From positions 189,945 through 253,944 of the forward strand of contig JACEEZ010018529.1 of the NCBI GenBank assembly GCA_016584305.1: a stretch of DNA of 64,000 nucleotides, read 5' to 3'. This DNA comes from Chionoecetes opilio. Taxonomy: Eukaryota > Arthropoda > Malacostraca > Decapoda > Majidae. How positions within the stretch are numbered: the first letter of the stretch is position 1; every line of letters starts with the position of its first letter. A model generated the notes under the pieces. That model saw nothing but the letters and a program-made list of their open reading frames with translations. It ran no database searches and was not told the origin of the DNA. Of this stretch, positions 27,681 to 39,647 are shown piece after piece. The translations under genes were made by a program, and so were the position numbers.

Positions 27681-29123
27681 TATACAAACTTTTATTTAAT
27701 GATATAAACACCTATTTCCTGACATCATATACAACCTGTTCACTGTGGGGCACAAAGCTTCAGGGAAAAAGTAGGTTATATCAAAATTTATTTAAAATCA
27801 TATACATTATAATACAGACCACATCTGGCATCAAACTTTTTATCTCCCTTAAGCAGTGTTTGCAAATGTGTAGGCTTTATTACCTCATCACAGCTCACAT
27901 TCAAATTTATTTTACCACGTAAGCTGCTTCACTTCTTAATCCAGTGAGCAGTGACGCTCAATTATTCAAAAATTCTAACAAATGGGATATCTATTACAAA
28001 TATTTTATTGCTTACTTCATTATGGTAAATGAATGGACTGTTAAGGAAGTTCACTTTACTGAAAAGGAAACATAAGTTCTATCTATATACAACAGAGACA
28101 TTAAGCCCAAGTATATGGAAATTATGGAGTTTATATCCATAACTTCCCTCCTACTAATAAACATGATACCGCCATATCATGTTACTGACAAACAATACGC
28201 CCTTTGTAATGTATTGAGTGGTGTCCCTGCAGGGATCAAGAGTGTTTCTTGATTTATATAGAAAGCATGAGAAGCTTAATATCAACATTACACTTCTGAG
28301 TAGCACCAGTTAAAAAAATCTTATTCTTAAAAGCTTGAGGTATTTTTTGAAACTTTTAAGTTGGCTAATCATTCAGACTCCATTCTTTTCCATATCCCAA
28401 GGACATTCACTTATCGCAAATGTTCCAGACTAGTACATTACAGATATACAAGAGTGTGTGTGCATTAAACAGCCTCACTACAGTCACAATCAGACACTGC
28501 TGGGTGATGACAGTATTCATATTATGTTAATTTTATATAAAATGAAATATCCGTAAATTCATCTCCCACAGACATTATATATTTGCAAAAAACACTACAT
28601 CCAAACCTGTTGATTTTGCAATTGTCTGTGGAATTTCATCAAAATGAATTGACATAAAACGTGTAAAGATCTCAACACATACATAATTTTCAGTCCATCT
28701 GACAACCCTACAAACAACATGCTTCACATTAAGAGATTGACATACACTTATGAGTACAAAGCAGGCAGCTGATAAATAGGTGATAAATCAAACTTTGATT
28801 AGTTATGTACTTTTCTTTGTGTGTGTGTGTGTCTACCTTTTTTAATACTAGGTAATAATGTTAATGTTATAATGTTATGCAAGGCATTTTTCAAAATATA
28901 ATTTACTAAACCATTTTTATATCAAGCCTCTGAATCTACATATGCATTTTGTTTTGTATTGCAAAATTGATTGTGAGATTATTAAATAACAATAAATATG
29001 AAGCTACAGTGCAATACGTATATGCAACAGGTAGTCTTTATATATAACAAAAATATTTAGTTTGACATCAACAGTCACAAATGTAAGGAATGTCTTACAG
29101 AAATACCTATTTAACACTTGGGG
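27681..29123 (-). other. MRGBP: 3' flank / possible 3' UTR of MRGBP
   Basis: AT-rich, with no coding exon. Several minus-strand AATAAA candidates occur (TTTATT on the plus strand, for example near 27692 and 27788). The end of the transcript is not determined. Confidence 0.4.
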
Positions 29124-29260
29124 TTAATTCCTTCGTCTTTTGCTGGAGGTTGAGGTGTGGGCGGGGGAGGCCGGCTTGGAGTCCCGCCCTCTCTTGCCCG
29201 TCCTGCGGGGAGCGTCCTCGTCATCTTCCCGTAGTTCCCGTGCTCGGTCCCTCCGTCCAC
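29124..29260 (-). CDS. MRGBP: MRGBP exon 5 (C-terminus and stop)
   Basis: It follows CTTAACAG, completes a split glycine codon, and encodes GRRDRARELREDDEDAP then a basic Ser/Lys/Arg tail ending SKRRRN, TAA. Human MRGBP ends in a similar AKRRRT tail. Confidence 0.92.
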
Positions 29261-32200
29261 CTGTTAAGACATTTATTTTATTTTATGAGTTACATTTCTG
29301 CCTGATACAATTACACAAAATGTTCATAAATAAAGTATTCAAAGGAAGGTTTTTGGTCAAGTCCAAAAATAGTAACTAGGATATAAATACAAATCATGGA
29401 AATACATCCTTACAAAATTCATATGAGCAGATTCAATAGAATAAAAACCAAAAAATATCCCAAAATCTATCTTTACACCACAAATAGAAAGATAAAAACT
29501 GTATGAACATTAACAGTACGAACTTAAAACTTCCTTCTCTAGCCGTATTTAGAATACCTTATACGTAGTCTAATCTAAGTCTCCACCAAGTGATTCTGAA
29601 CTCAAATTTAACATCTTCACTTCAACATGTAAACAAGACATCGGTCTTTTGTCTATGGCAGCGTCATGGTGTATTTTTGGTGGTTATTTGTAGTTTTCAA
29701 ATATTCTATCACTTCATCATGTCCGAGAATCCTAGGAGTGGAGCCAATGGTGATGGTAATAGAAAAAAGCATTGAACTATACCATTTCAGGAGAGCAAAA
29801 TATATTTAGTAGTATATTTTTCTTTATATAACTACTGTACAATATTTTTATCAAGAGTGATGTTGGATTTACATACGTGATTAGTTACGTTAGTGTGGAG
29901 TCATTAAGGAGCTTTAAAATGAGGCTAGATAATTTCATGGACGGGGATGAAAGGTGGATGTAGGTAGTGTTAAGTAATGGGAACTGCCTCGTGGCCTCTT
30001 GCAGCTTCCTTATTTTCTTATGTAAAAGCCCCAGGATCAAATTATGTATGTAAGTAGAGGAGCGTCTGGGGAGCATCTTTAGGTGGTCAATGCGGAGTCT
30101 ATTGGGGTCTTTAAAAGGAGTCTGGATAAATTCATGGATGGGGAAGAGAGGTGGATGTAGGTAGAGTTAAAGTAATCGTCCAGACCATTTCATCATTCCT
30201 GATTTAATGTAGTCAAAATATAGCCATGATCGAGTATATCAACAATATGTTGTCACTTTTTGCATCCAGTCACCCGTTTTTAAATGATCCGCATTCAAAA
30301 TCTGTAAATTCCCCGAGCCCTCAAAACAAAACTGACGACCAGCAGACGACGCACCATGGCTCGGCGACGTCACATTCGGAAGCTTCTCAGCTCTGCCCTG
30401 ATACAAATACACAGAGAATCAGAAATAAATATAGTACTGAAGAATTTTGGGTGTTTCCGATATATTTTTTTTGCGATATGGCATATACTTGCATCCTTCA
30501 TGGATACAGCAAGAAAGCTGTGCCTTTGCAGAGAGCTTAGCACCCATTTCCGACCTATTTGACCATGATGTGTGTGTGCAGCACCTGGCAGTGACGGGTG
30601 AGAGGAGCGCGGTGTGAAACACACTGTCTTGTTGCGCTCCTCTCACCCGCCACTGCCAGGCGCTGCACACACATATCATGGCCAAATAGGTCAGAAATGG
30701 GTGCTAAGCTCTCTGCAAAGGCACAGCTTTCTTGATGTATCCATGAAGGATGCAAGTATATGCCATATCGCAAAAAAAATATATCAGAAACGCCCAAAAT
30801 TCTTCAAGTACTATATTTATTTCTGATTCTCCGTGTATTTGTATCAGGCAGGGCTGGGAAGCTTCCGAATGTGATGTCGCCAGCAAGTTTCGCGCCACGG
30901 CTGGAATAAAGCTGTTGTTTTTCCCGCGCTTTTTACAAAAGTCATGTTTTTAGGGAAATAAGGCGTGGAAATGAATTATTTTTTGTGGATTAGGTATTTT
31001 GAATGAACATTCAACATAATTATGCAAAGAAAAAATGGGTCTGGACGATTACTTTAAGTAACAGGAACTACCTCGTGTAGCTCTCACGGCCTCTTGTAGC
31101 TTCCATATTTTCTTATGTTCTTGTCTGTAATTACTTCCATCAAACCTGCCCCTGTATGGAATGAACACACAATGGTCGTGATAGCTACCTTCCTCTCTGG
31201 CGTCACTGTCCTTCTCTTTGTCCTTGTCCTTATCCTTGTCTTTGTCCTTCTTAGGAGGTCGTCCTCTTGCTCTGATCTCTTTTTCCTCCTTTTCTTCCTT
31301 TACATCGGGCTTCAGTCTGTCTTCAAGCAGATCAGAAAAGTCGCCAGGCAGGTGGAAGTCACTCTGAGTGTTTGGGAAGGGCAGTTTATCTGACTCATCC
31401 TGAAAAGGAATAAATAAATATACTCTTTATATTTACATTACACATTATTATACATTAAAAAATAGGAAAAAAAAGTGATTTGCGACAAAAACGGTTAGCA
31501 GATTAATTAAAAATAAATCAAAACTCACCAGAAAAAAGGTTTTGTCCACCAAAGTGAATTCAGTGTCAAACTGGAATAATACCAAAAGGAGGACATGTCA
31601 CATATAAGTATAAATAAGTTAGGACTCACCAGGGCCGCCATGTCATAGAGGGTCTCCAGCTTCCTCCAGATGGTTTGTGTGGACAGTTCACAGTTGAGGG
31701 AGGAGCTCAGTTTGTCGTGGATTATCATCATTTGGAAGTGCTTGTTGACTCCTGTAGAAAAAAAAATCACTAATGGTAAATCCAAGCTAATGGAAGTTGA
31801 CTTGCTGATGCTTTTAACAATGAGCTAAGAATTGTACTAAAACGATAACACCTTTTCTCTCACCTTAATTACTACTCTACATTTTTCGGAAATTCACGAT
31901 CATTCTTAATTAACAAATCAAAATGCATATTAAAAGACTACTTTTAACCTCGTACTCAATTACTGGTTGAGAGTACCAAAATATCGATTATAATCTATAT
32001 ATTGTCAAACGGCTATTCAGCAAGGGAGCAGTGTTTCAGTATAAGGGTAGGGTAGTGTTCTGGTCAGGGGCACATTCTGGTCCGCCTACAGGCGTGCTAA
32101 AAGGTGAGGGCGGGCGTGGCCAATGTTTTTCTGTGTGACGTCATCTGCGTGCATAGTCGTGGCAGGGTAGTCATCTGGTGGGGGTAGTAAGCTGGCGCGC

Positions 32201-32338
32201 TACACCGGCAGCAGTAATCAGCTGGTTGGAGTTCCAGCCGAGGTACTCACCCACGGGTTTGTGTCCCATCATGGCGTAAAATAACTGGATTTCATTCTCA
32301 ACGTTCCAGTCAATCTCGGTCATCTTGGTATTCAACAT
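29124..32338 (-). CDS. MRGBP: MRG/MORF4L-binding protein (EAF7 family), complete, 5 coding exons
   Basis: Exons on the minus strand are 32338-32251, 31751-31630, 31570-31529, 31399-31189 and 29260-29124. They give 199 residues, or 185 without exon 3; human MRGBP is about 200. The conserved EAF7 region is clear: WNVENEIQLFYAMMGHKPVG, VNKHFQMMIIHDKL, IWRKLETLYDMAAL, then LPFPNTQSDFHLP. A Lys/Asp/Glu-rich tail (GRPPKKDKDKDKDK) follows, ending in the basic SKRRRN. Family members bind MRG15/MORF4L and belong to the nuclear NuA4/TIP60 histone acetyltransferase complex. All splice sites are GT-AG and phases agree. The start may be MLNTK (32338) or MTEID (32323), the latter in better context. Exon 3 has no counterpart in vertebrate proteins. 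Intron 4 holds a 0.9-kb TTAA element and LINE tails. Confidence 0.93.
29884..30025 (+). mobile_element. CR1/Jockey-like LINE 3' end, copy 2 (partial)
   Basis: It shares GTGTGGAGTCATTAAGGAGC, AGGTGGATGTAGGTAGTG and the CTTGCAGCTTCCTTATTTTC tail with the copy at 12210. It lies in MRGBP intron 4. Confidence 0.75.
30085..31125 (+). mobile_element. CR1/Jockey-like LINE 3' end, copy 3, split by a TTAA element
   Basis: The left part (30085-30166) reads through GTCTTTAAAAGGAGTCTGGA to GGATGTAGGTAGAG. The right part (31058-31125) resumes GTAACAGGAACTACCTCGTG through the TTATGTTCTT tail. The two halves become continuous when the element at 30171-31053 plus one TTAA is removed. Confidence 0.85.
30167..31057. 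mobile_element. Palindromic TTAA-flanked element (piggyBac-like, 0.9 kb)
   Basis: The ends are perfect inverted repeats AGTAATCGTCCAGACC / GGTCTGGACGATTACT inside TTAA (30167-30170 and 31054-31057). The inner part (about 30355-30895) is a large imperfect palindrome centred near 30623: the left arm runs from CGACGTCACATTCGGAAGC and reappears inverted on the right. No transposase frame is present, so it would need to be mobilised in trans. Confidence 0.88.
31189..31399 (-). CDS. MRGBP: MRGBP exon 4
   Basis: It lies between CCTTTTCAG and GAGGAAG|GTAGCT. It encodes DESDKLPFPNTQSDFHLP and the charged EKEIRARGRPPKKDKDKD linker. Confidence 0.93.
31529..31570 (-). CDS. MRGBP: MRGBP exon 3, 42-base candidate cassette exon
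   Basis: It lies between the acceptor TTATTCCAG and the donor TTTCTG|GTGAGT, phase 0 on both sides, and encodes FDTEFTLVDKTFFL. Skipping it joins MAAL to DESDKLPFPN, the arrangement seen in vertebrate relatives (MQAL then HESEILPFPN). The splice signals are good, so inclusion is plausible and probably alternative. Confidence 0.7.
31630..31751 (-). CDS. MRGBP: MRGBP exon 2
   Basis: It lies between CTACAG and GCCCTG|GTGAGT and ends in phase 0. It completes the split glycine and encodes VNKHFQMMIIHDKL through LYDMAAL, the heart of the EAF7 domain. Confidence 0.95.
32251..32338 (-). CDS. MRGBP: MRGBP exon 1
   Basis: It encodes MLNTKMTEIDWNVENE through GHKPV plus one base, with donor GTGG|GTGAGT. 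The frame stays open upstream to an ATG at 32435-32437, but that stretch is not family-like. Confidence 0.88.
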
Positions 32339-33780
32339 GACCGTAAAATGCCTCGCCGCTGTCGGGTCACTGCCACTCAGCCACTTCTCAACACAACATC
32401 TTCTTCTTCCTCTTCTTGGGACCTCTATCACGGTCACCTCGCACCTCCTCCTTCCATCTCAGCTCCTTTTCCTTTTCGTATTTCACCTTGTTTTTTTCCT
32501 CTATTCACTTGTGCGATTATCATTTCTACTTTTTTTTCTAGTCTATTCATATAGTTGATACAGTCACCTGTTTTACCTATTTCAAGGTATCACATATTTC
32601 TACTTTTTTTCTCTCTCAACTCACTGAACTCCACTCCCAGCTGCTTCAGTTAATTGACTTCTTTCTGGCGTGGCTTGTATCATATATAGCAAAGGAATGA
32701 TAGCCTTATGTTTTCTTTGCTGATGAGAGACTATAACATAATTATCTCCTTCCTCTCTTTGGCTAATGTGGAAAAACGCAGAGTCAATTTAGTACGCCAC
32801 TCCAATGTCCACGAAAGAATGAATTAACCACATGCTGACGCCCATTTACGTGAGGGAAGTGATGTTTCCAGTTTTCGGATTTCCCTACTAACGTGCCGAC
32901 AATGCCCCAAAATTCATTAACTACTTCATCATGTCGAACAACGTCTTTTAAACTCTTCACAACCATTCTAATGTCGCTGGTGTGATTTTGCACTACTGCG
33001 CGTCTCCTTCAGGAAACACGACGTATGAAATAAAAAAAAGCCTCTGCGTGGTTATTCCTGCGTTTATTCTTCGTAGTGTATTCATTAGCTACTATGAAAT
33101 GCACTGAATGTGAGCATAAACACAACAATCGTACTTTTCCTTATGTGTTTTGTGATTTGCTGAAAAAATTCCTGAATAATGTAGGGGGCAACAGGTCAGG
33201 ATATCAGCTGGGGCGGCGCGGCGACGGCGTGTTCTAGGTACGTAGTCTATTTGACTTTAAAAGTAAAGAAAAGAAGAAAAAAACATAAAGGAGGTGATAC
33301 ATAACTTTTGGAAAATAAGAGAGAAAAAGCTACGATAGAACAATTAAAGTGAAGTGCAGTGCAAAGGTGAGCAATAACAAGGGAACGAAAGTAAAGTGCT
33401 GAAAAAATTGATAGGGATAAGACAGTAAGAAATGAAATAGAAAAGACAGACCAGCAACAAAGAAAAGTGAAAAACACGTCAGGGGGGCTGGAGCAAAGGC
33501 AGCCCCGAAACCACAGCGGATCGGATCGGACCCGAATGGCCGAATGGCGTCCCCAGTGCCAAGCAGCTGGTAGCAGGTGTCATCACTGATCACTTGCGCA
33601 GGTGTGTATTCCCTCCACGTGACAGCTGCTTCTTGCTGGAGCCATGCACGACAGGTCAGAGTAGGGCAAGGATTTAGAGTGTAGATTTGTGATTGACAAA
33701 TAGTGATGTGAGTGTGCAGGGTGAGGTAATAAGGCTGCGAGGAAGGATTCACCTGTGCCGCAACACTTGAGTGACTGACC
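32339..33780. other. MRGBP upstream region, no gene recognised
   Basis: It includes pyrimidine-rich sequence next to the MRGBP start and unremarkable AT-rich DNA. Open frames (for example 33330-33812 minus) show no motif. Confidence 0.35.
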
Positions 33781-35080
33781 TCACCTACCATTGGCTTATA
33801 GGCTCCTACCATTGCATTATTTCACTCATCACTATTCTCCGCGGCGTCCATCACCCCCTGCCTGTGTGTGGGGGCTGTCAGGGCGTGGCGGTGTGGCTCA
33901 TCATGGGCACGAGGGAAGGAGGCTGTGGTGGGAGTGTGGCGGAGTAAACAACGGGGTAACACTACAGCTGTTGTATACAATACTCCCTATTTACCAATAC
34001 TATTCTGATTTAAATGGAGGGGGAGGAGGAGGGCTGCGCCTCCCAGAACCCCCCCCCCCCACCGCTAGATCACTAACCTAACCTGGAGGTTGGTTACGTA
34101 ACCTAACTGAGGGGGCACAGGCCGGTAGGTAAAATTTCGGTAGTGGGCTTTCACCGATTTCGAGGCCGAAACTTAGTTTTCCTGAATAGTTTTGATGTGT
34201 ATTGAATGAATCTGGCACTCGTTTTTGTCGGAAATAACATTGTGTTTGCAGGTGTAGGGAGTGCCCGCCCCGCCCCTCCCGGCACGCACCGCAAACCTTG
34301 TTCCGCTTTGCACTGCCATAGTATTGATAATTTTCTTTTTTTCTTGATATCATCTGTTGCTAAACCAAACCCCACCTCTAACCTAACCTGATTTAACCTA
34401 ACTTAACCGTTTCTGGCTGAAATAACTAGATTTACGGAAGTACATGTAATGCCATTATTATTCAATTGCGCCATGGGAAATGGGGATAAAAATACTCCGA
34501 ATGAAGAAATCTACACGATGATGTAGGTAAGAATCCTAGGAATTTTAAAAGCCCACTTCCGAACTAATACCGTTAGTCAGGGTTAGGTTAGCTTGAGGGT
34601 TAGGATAGGTTAGGTTGATGGTTTGATTAGGTTATTATTTGATGCTTTTTTAAATGGAGATAGTGTTTTTTTCTAAGGAAAAAATCTAAAAAATGCATTA
34701 AACATTTTTTGTCATCTCTTTTTTTTTATTTAAAAAAACACTTTTTAGATGTTTTCACAGAAAAAAACCGATCATTATTTGTTTATAACATCAAATATTA
34801 AACGAAAAAAGATTGAACTTGTCTGAAAATCTAGCCCCAGTCACATTGTAAATTTTTACCAAGGCTACCTTAGGTTTAACCAGGTTATGAGGTTATCAAA
34901 AGGTTAAGTTAGGTTTAGTCAAGTTAGGAAGTTACAAAAAGTTTGAATTTGGTTATGGTGGAATTTGGATGATTGGATCCTCTGGAATCTATAACTACTT
35001 GAGGACCATCTCTATTTAGACCCCTCCTGCAACTGTATTTCTCTTGAATATTGTATATTGTGATGGTTCTCCCATATCTG
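33781..35080. other. Intergenic sequence with TTAGG-type clusters
   Basis: It contains a C-run near 34050, AACCTAACCT and TTAACCTAAC words (34074-34110, 34380-34410) and GGTTAGG words (34580-34620). No coding region is supported. Confidence 0.4.
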
Positions 35081-35099
35081 ATTCTATCCACTTGAGTCA

Positions 35100-35234
35100 T
35101 CGTAGGTCATGCTGCAAATAACAACTATTTGAAATCTTTTCATAATCATTATTGACAGATTTTTCTTCAGCATCTCCATGAATATATCAATTAAATAAAT
35201 GGTAGAGGACAGAGGTGTTACTTAGTTATGTTGA
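35100..35234 (+). repeat. Direct repeat, left copy
   Basis: About 135-145 bp beginning AGGTCATGCTGCAAATAACA and ending TGATCGTTGGTGCTACGGC. A second copy lies at 36389-36534. Confidence 0.88.
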
Positions 35235-35280
35235 TCGTTGGTGCTACGGCAAAGTATGACATGGTTGCAACACTCTTTAA

Positions 35281-35797
35281 GGCAACTCTCTCCGTGACCT
35301 CCCCATATAAATACTGTTGACTCGTGACCTCAAACATGATAGGAAGTTTGAAGTTTGAAGTTTATTGAGAGAAAAGGTGGGGGAAGTTACAAAGAGGGGT
35401 GGGGGGGACAAGAATACCAAGTACAGAAATACAGAAATACAGAAATAGAATAAAGTGGCCGGGCGGTCCGGCTTGCTGATTTTAGTTAAAACATTCACAC
35501 ACACAAAAAAAGAAAAAAAATTTCAATCTAAATATTTTTTAAGTAACATAAAAACAAAGGATAAAAACACATAATAATTATAGGATGAAGTGAACAGGTA
35601 AGTTAAAAGACATGAGTATATACATATAAAAATTTGAAATAAGACAAGACACAGAGAAGAAAACAAATATGCGTTAAAACAAAAACAAAAAACTGAGTAA
35701 ACAATAGATAATGAATAAGTGGGTTTGACATGGGATACATAATATGGTGCCGTGTCAACAGTATTTATATGGGGAGGTCACGGAGAGTGTTGCCATT
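35281..35797. repeat. Inverted repeat arms around a LINE tail
   Basis: The left arm GGCAACTCTCTCCGTGACCT... (35281-35321) is the complement of the right arm ending GGTCACGGAGAGTGTTGCC (35755-35797). About 430 bp lie between. Confidence 0.85.
35345..35700 (-). mobile_element. LINE 3' UTR with AATAAA and hexamer tail
   Basis: On the minus strand the sequence ends CTCTCAATAAACTTCAAAC followed by repeated CTTCAAA words, a typical short-repeat-ended LINE tail. A related CCCTC..TTTTCTCAATAAAC end appears near 61945-61997 on the plus strand. Confidence 0.6.
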
Positions 35798-36388
35798 AAG
35801 AGTGTTGCCATATATATACCCGACCTACGACACAGTACAGTACAGTCTCACACACAGGCCAGTGAGGGGCACTGTGGAGGCCTTGTAGAAGTTGTATCAT
35901 CGAGCTCATCACAAAGACAGATTAGTTGTTAGGCATTAGGTACTATTCAGAAGGTTGTGAACTCGATTGAGTTTGGAAAAAGTTCACTGAAAAACACTAA
36001 TATAGAAATTTTGTGTTACAGGAAGCTGAACTGTTGGAGGAATTCTGTCTCTACGCTCAAACCCATGTCTCCTCGTCTCTTCAGGATTGGTGAGTGTATA
36101 AACATAAATACTGTGATTCTGATGGGAGCAAACTGGTCACCTCAAAAGTGTCCCCTATGCTTTGTTATTTACTTTTATGTAAACTAACAGATCATTTAGT
36201 GTGTTTGACGGGGGTTTTTGGAAATTCCTATCCGCATCATCTCATTGCCATGGTCACTAAGTTATGGTAGTGTTGAGATTTTTCAAACACCATACCTATT
36301 TTGTATTTCTATTTTGAACCTTAATCCATGACTCAATAAGAAGACCCATTATATATGCTACATTTTTTTGTTAGATTGATTGTGTGCA

Positions 36389-36534
36389 GGTCATGCTGCA
36401 AATATCAACTATTTGAATCTTTTCATAATCATTATTGACAGATTTTTCTTTAGCATCTCTAATGAATATATCAATTAAATAAGTGGTAGAGGACAGAGGT
36501 GTTACTTAGTTATGTTGATCGTTGGTGCTACGGC
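36389..36534 (+). repeat. Direct repeat, right copy
   Basis: It matches 35100-35234 with a few substitutions and small indels, ending in the same GTTGATCGTTGGTGCTACGGC-like sequence. Confidence 0.88.
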
Positions 36535-37390
36535 TACATAATTATTTAGTCATTTATGTAAGAGATTAAGGGTGTAGACTCCTGTAGAGGTTTGAACCAT
36601 CAAAATTATAAGGGCCTTTTCAGGTGGGCTATGCATGTCAGGTGTAGTTACAAAAAATTATATTAAATACCTACTATAGTGATTGCATTGCTGAAGTGCA
36701 ACAAGAAAGAAAAATATTAAAACTTCGAAACCTCAAAAATATGTAATGGTGATTTATGTGTTAAGAGGGAATGTCAAGGGGTTTCTTATATACCATCATA
36801 TATTAATGATATTTTTTAATGCTGTGTATGCCTATACAGAAAAATTCCTGATAATACTGAGATCCATAGCTCAATATAATTGGCAAAAAAAGTAAGATTT
36901 TAGAAAAAAAAGTTTTATAATGATGTTATCCGATGAATAGCATTGATAAGAAAATACCAATTGTACCTTACGTGTTTTATAAGGGATTTCATGTGCCAGA
37001 ATTAAAAAATTTAGAACACTAGAGAGATGTATGGATACTCTATGGAGATACAGGAAGTAGAATTAGAGGGGGAGAGAGGTAACTACACACTGGTTACCAT
37101 AATGTAATGCATTTCTTAAGTCTTCTCAGCTTAAGTGGGAGATTAAATTACAGTGACTTGCAAGGGTAATTTCCAATAGGGAAGTTGAAGGTAAGAAATG
37201 TTAACAGTGGGCTCAACACTGTAGATCACTGCATATATGGTGCCATTGGTATAATATGCAGTGTACACAAGTTTCAAAGTCCAAGAGTAGCCCTTCAGAG
37301 TGAGAGAAGCATTTGCATTGCATGTGAATGACAGGCCTGGCTTACTGCAGTGTCTCAGAACTGCATGCATCCTGCTGATGATACCTAGTG

Positions 37391-37421
<31 letters not shown>

Positions 37422-37560
37422 TGTCTCTCGTCCTCAGAACCTCGAAATATGCATACTCTTATGTCTTTCCTTCATTACTTTGCATTAACTTTTATAATCA
37501 ACACCAATCATAGTTTTCTGTTCACTCGCAGATTTTTTTTCCTCTGCTGGATATAATTTT
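36535..37560. other. AT-rich sequence, nothing recognised
   Basis: Only a short (CA)n run (37391-37418) stands out. Confidence 0.4.
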
Positions 37561-37567
37561 CCGTCAT

Positions 37568-37765
37568 ACATCACTCTTTTCACTCTCTTTTCACTCTCTT
37601 TTTCACTCTCTTTTCACTCTCTGTTCACTCTATTTTCACTTTTCACTCTCTTTTTACTCTATTTTCACTCTTTTTTCACTCTTTTCACTCTTTTCACTCT
37701 CTTTTCACTCTCTTTTCACTCTTTTTTCACTCTTTTCACTCTTTTCACTCTCTTCACACTTTTCC
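37568..37765. repeat. TTTTCACTCTC tandem repeat
   Basis: Degenerate 10-12-bp units of TTTTCACTCTC type. A related TTTTTACTCTC array lies at 60280-61240. Confidence 0.93.
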
Positions 37766-38132
37766 GGTAGGCACATCGTCTCTGTTCTCTTTAAACCTAA
37801 CCAGCCTGCACCGTACTCTCACCTATCAGCCACCAGTGCCCCCTTGCATCCACCCATGTAGTACTCACCACCCTCATTTTCCTTTATTATTTTTATTGCT
37901 GCGAGATTTTCCAGCTCTCTCTCATCCATCATCCGTTATCCTTCAGTTTTGGCTTCAGTTTTATCTAGGTGGGTGTAGGTCCTTCAGTTCTTCAGTTCTA
38001 GGTGAAGAGCATCAGTGGAAACATCCTGATTCAGAGCCAATGGTCTACTATTTATGTATTTTGACTTCGTATAGTGCATATGTATTGGAATTTGAGGAAA
38101 GTCTGGTATCTGTATGAATGGTATAGTGTCAA

Positions 38133-38226
<94 letters not shown>
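38133..38226. repeat. (TG)n microsatellite
   Basis: A pure TG run of about 92 bp. Confidence 0.97.
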
Positions 38227-38227
<1 letters not shown>

Positions 38228-38437
38228 GGTTTATGATGATGAATTATGATTTATGTTTATGCCGTGCCGAAAGAACCTCATCTGTTCCTCCTCCTCCACT
38301 ACCTCCTCCATCTTCCTTTTCATAGAGGACATTACCTTTCTCTTCTCTCTGGCGTCCTCGGCTATACTAACTCTTCCTTTCCTTCTCCTTTTACTAACTG
38401 GTCTGGCTCCTTGACTTGTTTCCGTCATATTGTTTTC

Positions 38438-38822
38438 TTTAGATAATGGGTTTTTTTTCTTTTTTCTTTGGATAATGATTTTTTTTATACGTTTTCTTTG
38501 GATAATGTTTTTTTTTATACATGTTTTCTTTGGATAATGGGGTTTTTATACGTTTTCTTTGGATAATGTTTTTTTTATATACATGTTTTCTTTGGATAAT
38601 GGGGTTTTTATACGTTTTCTTTGGATAATGTTTTTTTTATATACATGTTTTCTTTGGATAATGAGTTTTTTTTATACATGTTTTCTTTGGATAATGTTTT
38701 TTTTAATACATGTTTTCTTTGGATAATGGGTTTTTTTGTTTTCTTTGAATAATGGGTTTTTTATACATTTTTTCTTTGGATAATGGTTTAAAAAAATGTT
38801 TTCTTTGGTTAATGGGTTTTTG
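38438..38822. repeat. Tandem repeat with unit near 30-37 bp
   Basis: About 12 units built on TTTTCTTTGGATAATG followed by a variable T-run and TATACATG. Confidence 0.93.
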
Positions 38823-38840
38823 TTGTTGCCTACTACAAGC

Positions 38841-38842
<2 letters not shown>

Positions 38843-38878
<36 letters not shown>
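38843..38878. repeat. Poly(T) run
   Basis: An uninterrupted run of about 36 T residues. Confidence 0.97.
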
Positions 38879-38879
<1 letters not shown>

Positions 38880-39129
38880 ACGTGCTCACTGGTCACCCTC
38901 TTCCTGGTCTTACTCCCTTCCGCCTCCCTCATTATTTTTCTCATCCAGGTAGCGTGAAATTAAGCCATTATTTTGCCTGTCACAGATTTTTGCAATATAT
39001 CTTAACCCTAAGACTTATTCATGTCTTGGAACATAGAAAAGGTGAAAGATGAAGCTCGAAGGAAAGAAATAATACGCACATTGGTAGACTTTGAAGGACT
39101 TCTGATAAAAAACCTTGTTAAGTGATTCA

Positions 39130-39385
39130 TAAAAAATAATTAATACATAACTACTACCTACATCCACCTTTCATCCCCATCCATGACATGTTCTAACCTT
39201 CTTTTAAAGCTCCCTAATGACTCCGCACTAACTCCCTGTCTACTGAGTCCATTTCAATCATTTACCACCCTATTTGTGAACCAGTTTTTCCCTATTTCTT
39301 TTTTTAATTACACTTTTCCTGTTTGAATCCGTTACTTCTTGTTCTAGCATCATAAAGTTCACTAGTACTTACAAAATCAGGAATG
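39130..39385 (-). mobile_element. CR1/Jockey-like LINE 3' end, copy 4
   Basis: Minus-strand translation gives LYDARTRSNGFKQ, FTNRVVND and a QGVSAESLGSFKRRLE-like ending, the standard C-terminus of a non-LTR reverse transcriptase. A GATGAAAGGTGGATGTAGGT tail follows. It is broken by stops. Confidence 0.8.
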
Positions 39386-39647
39386 CTAAAAAAATAATAA
39401 CAAGCTCCAGGAATGCTAAAAAAATAATAACAAGCTCCAGGAATGCTAAAAAAATAATAACAAGCTCCAGGAATGCTAAAAAAATAATAACAAGCTCCAG
39501 GAATGCTAAAAAAATAATAACAAGCTCCAGGAATGCTAAAAAAATAATAACAAGCTCCAGGAATGCTAAAAAATAATAACAAGCTCCAGGAATGCTAAAA
39601 AAATAATAACAAGCTCCAGGAATGCTAAAAAATAATAACAAGCTAAC
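39380..39647. repeat. 30-bp minisatellite, about 9 copies
   Basis: Near-identical units of GAATGCTAAAAAAATAATAA plus CAAGCTCCAG. Copies differ mainly by one A in the A-run. The array abuts a LINE tail. Confidence 0.97.
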
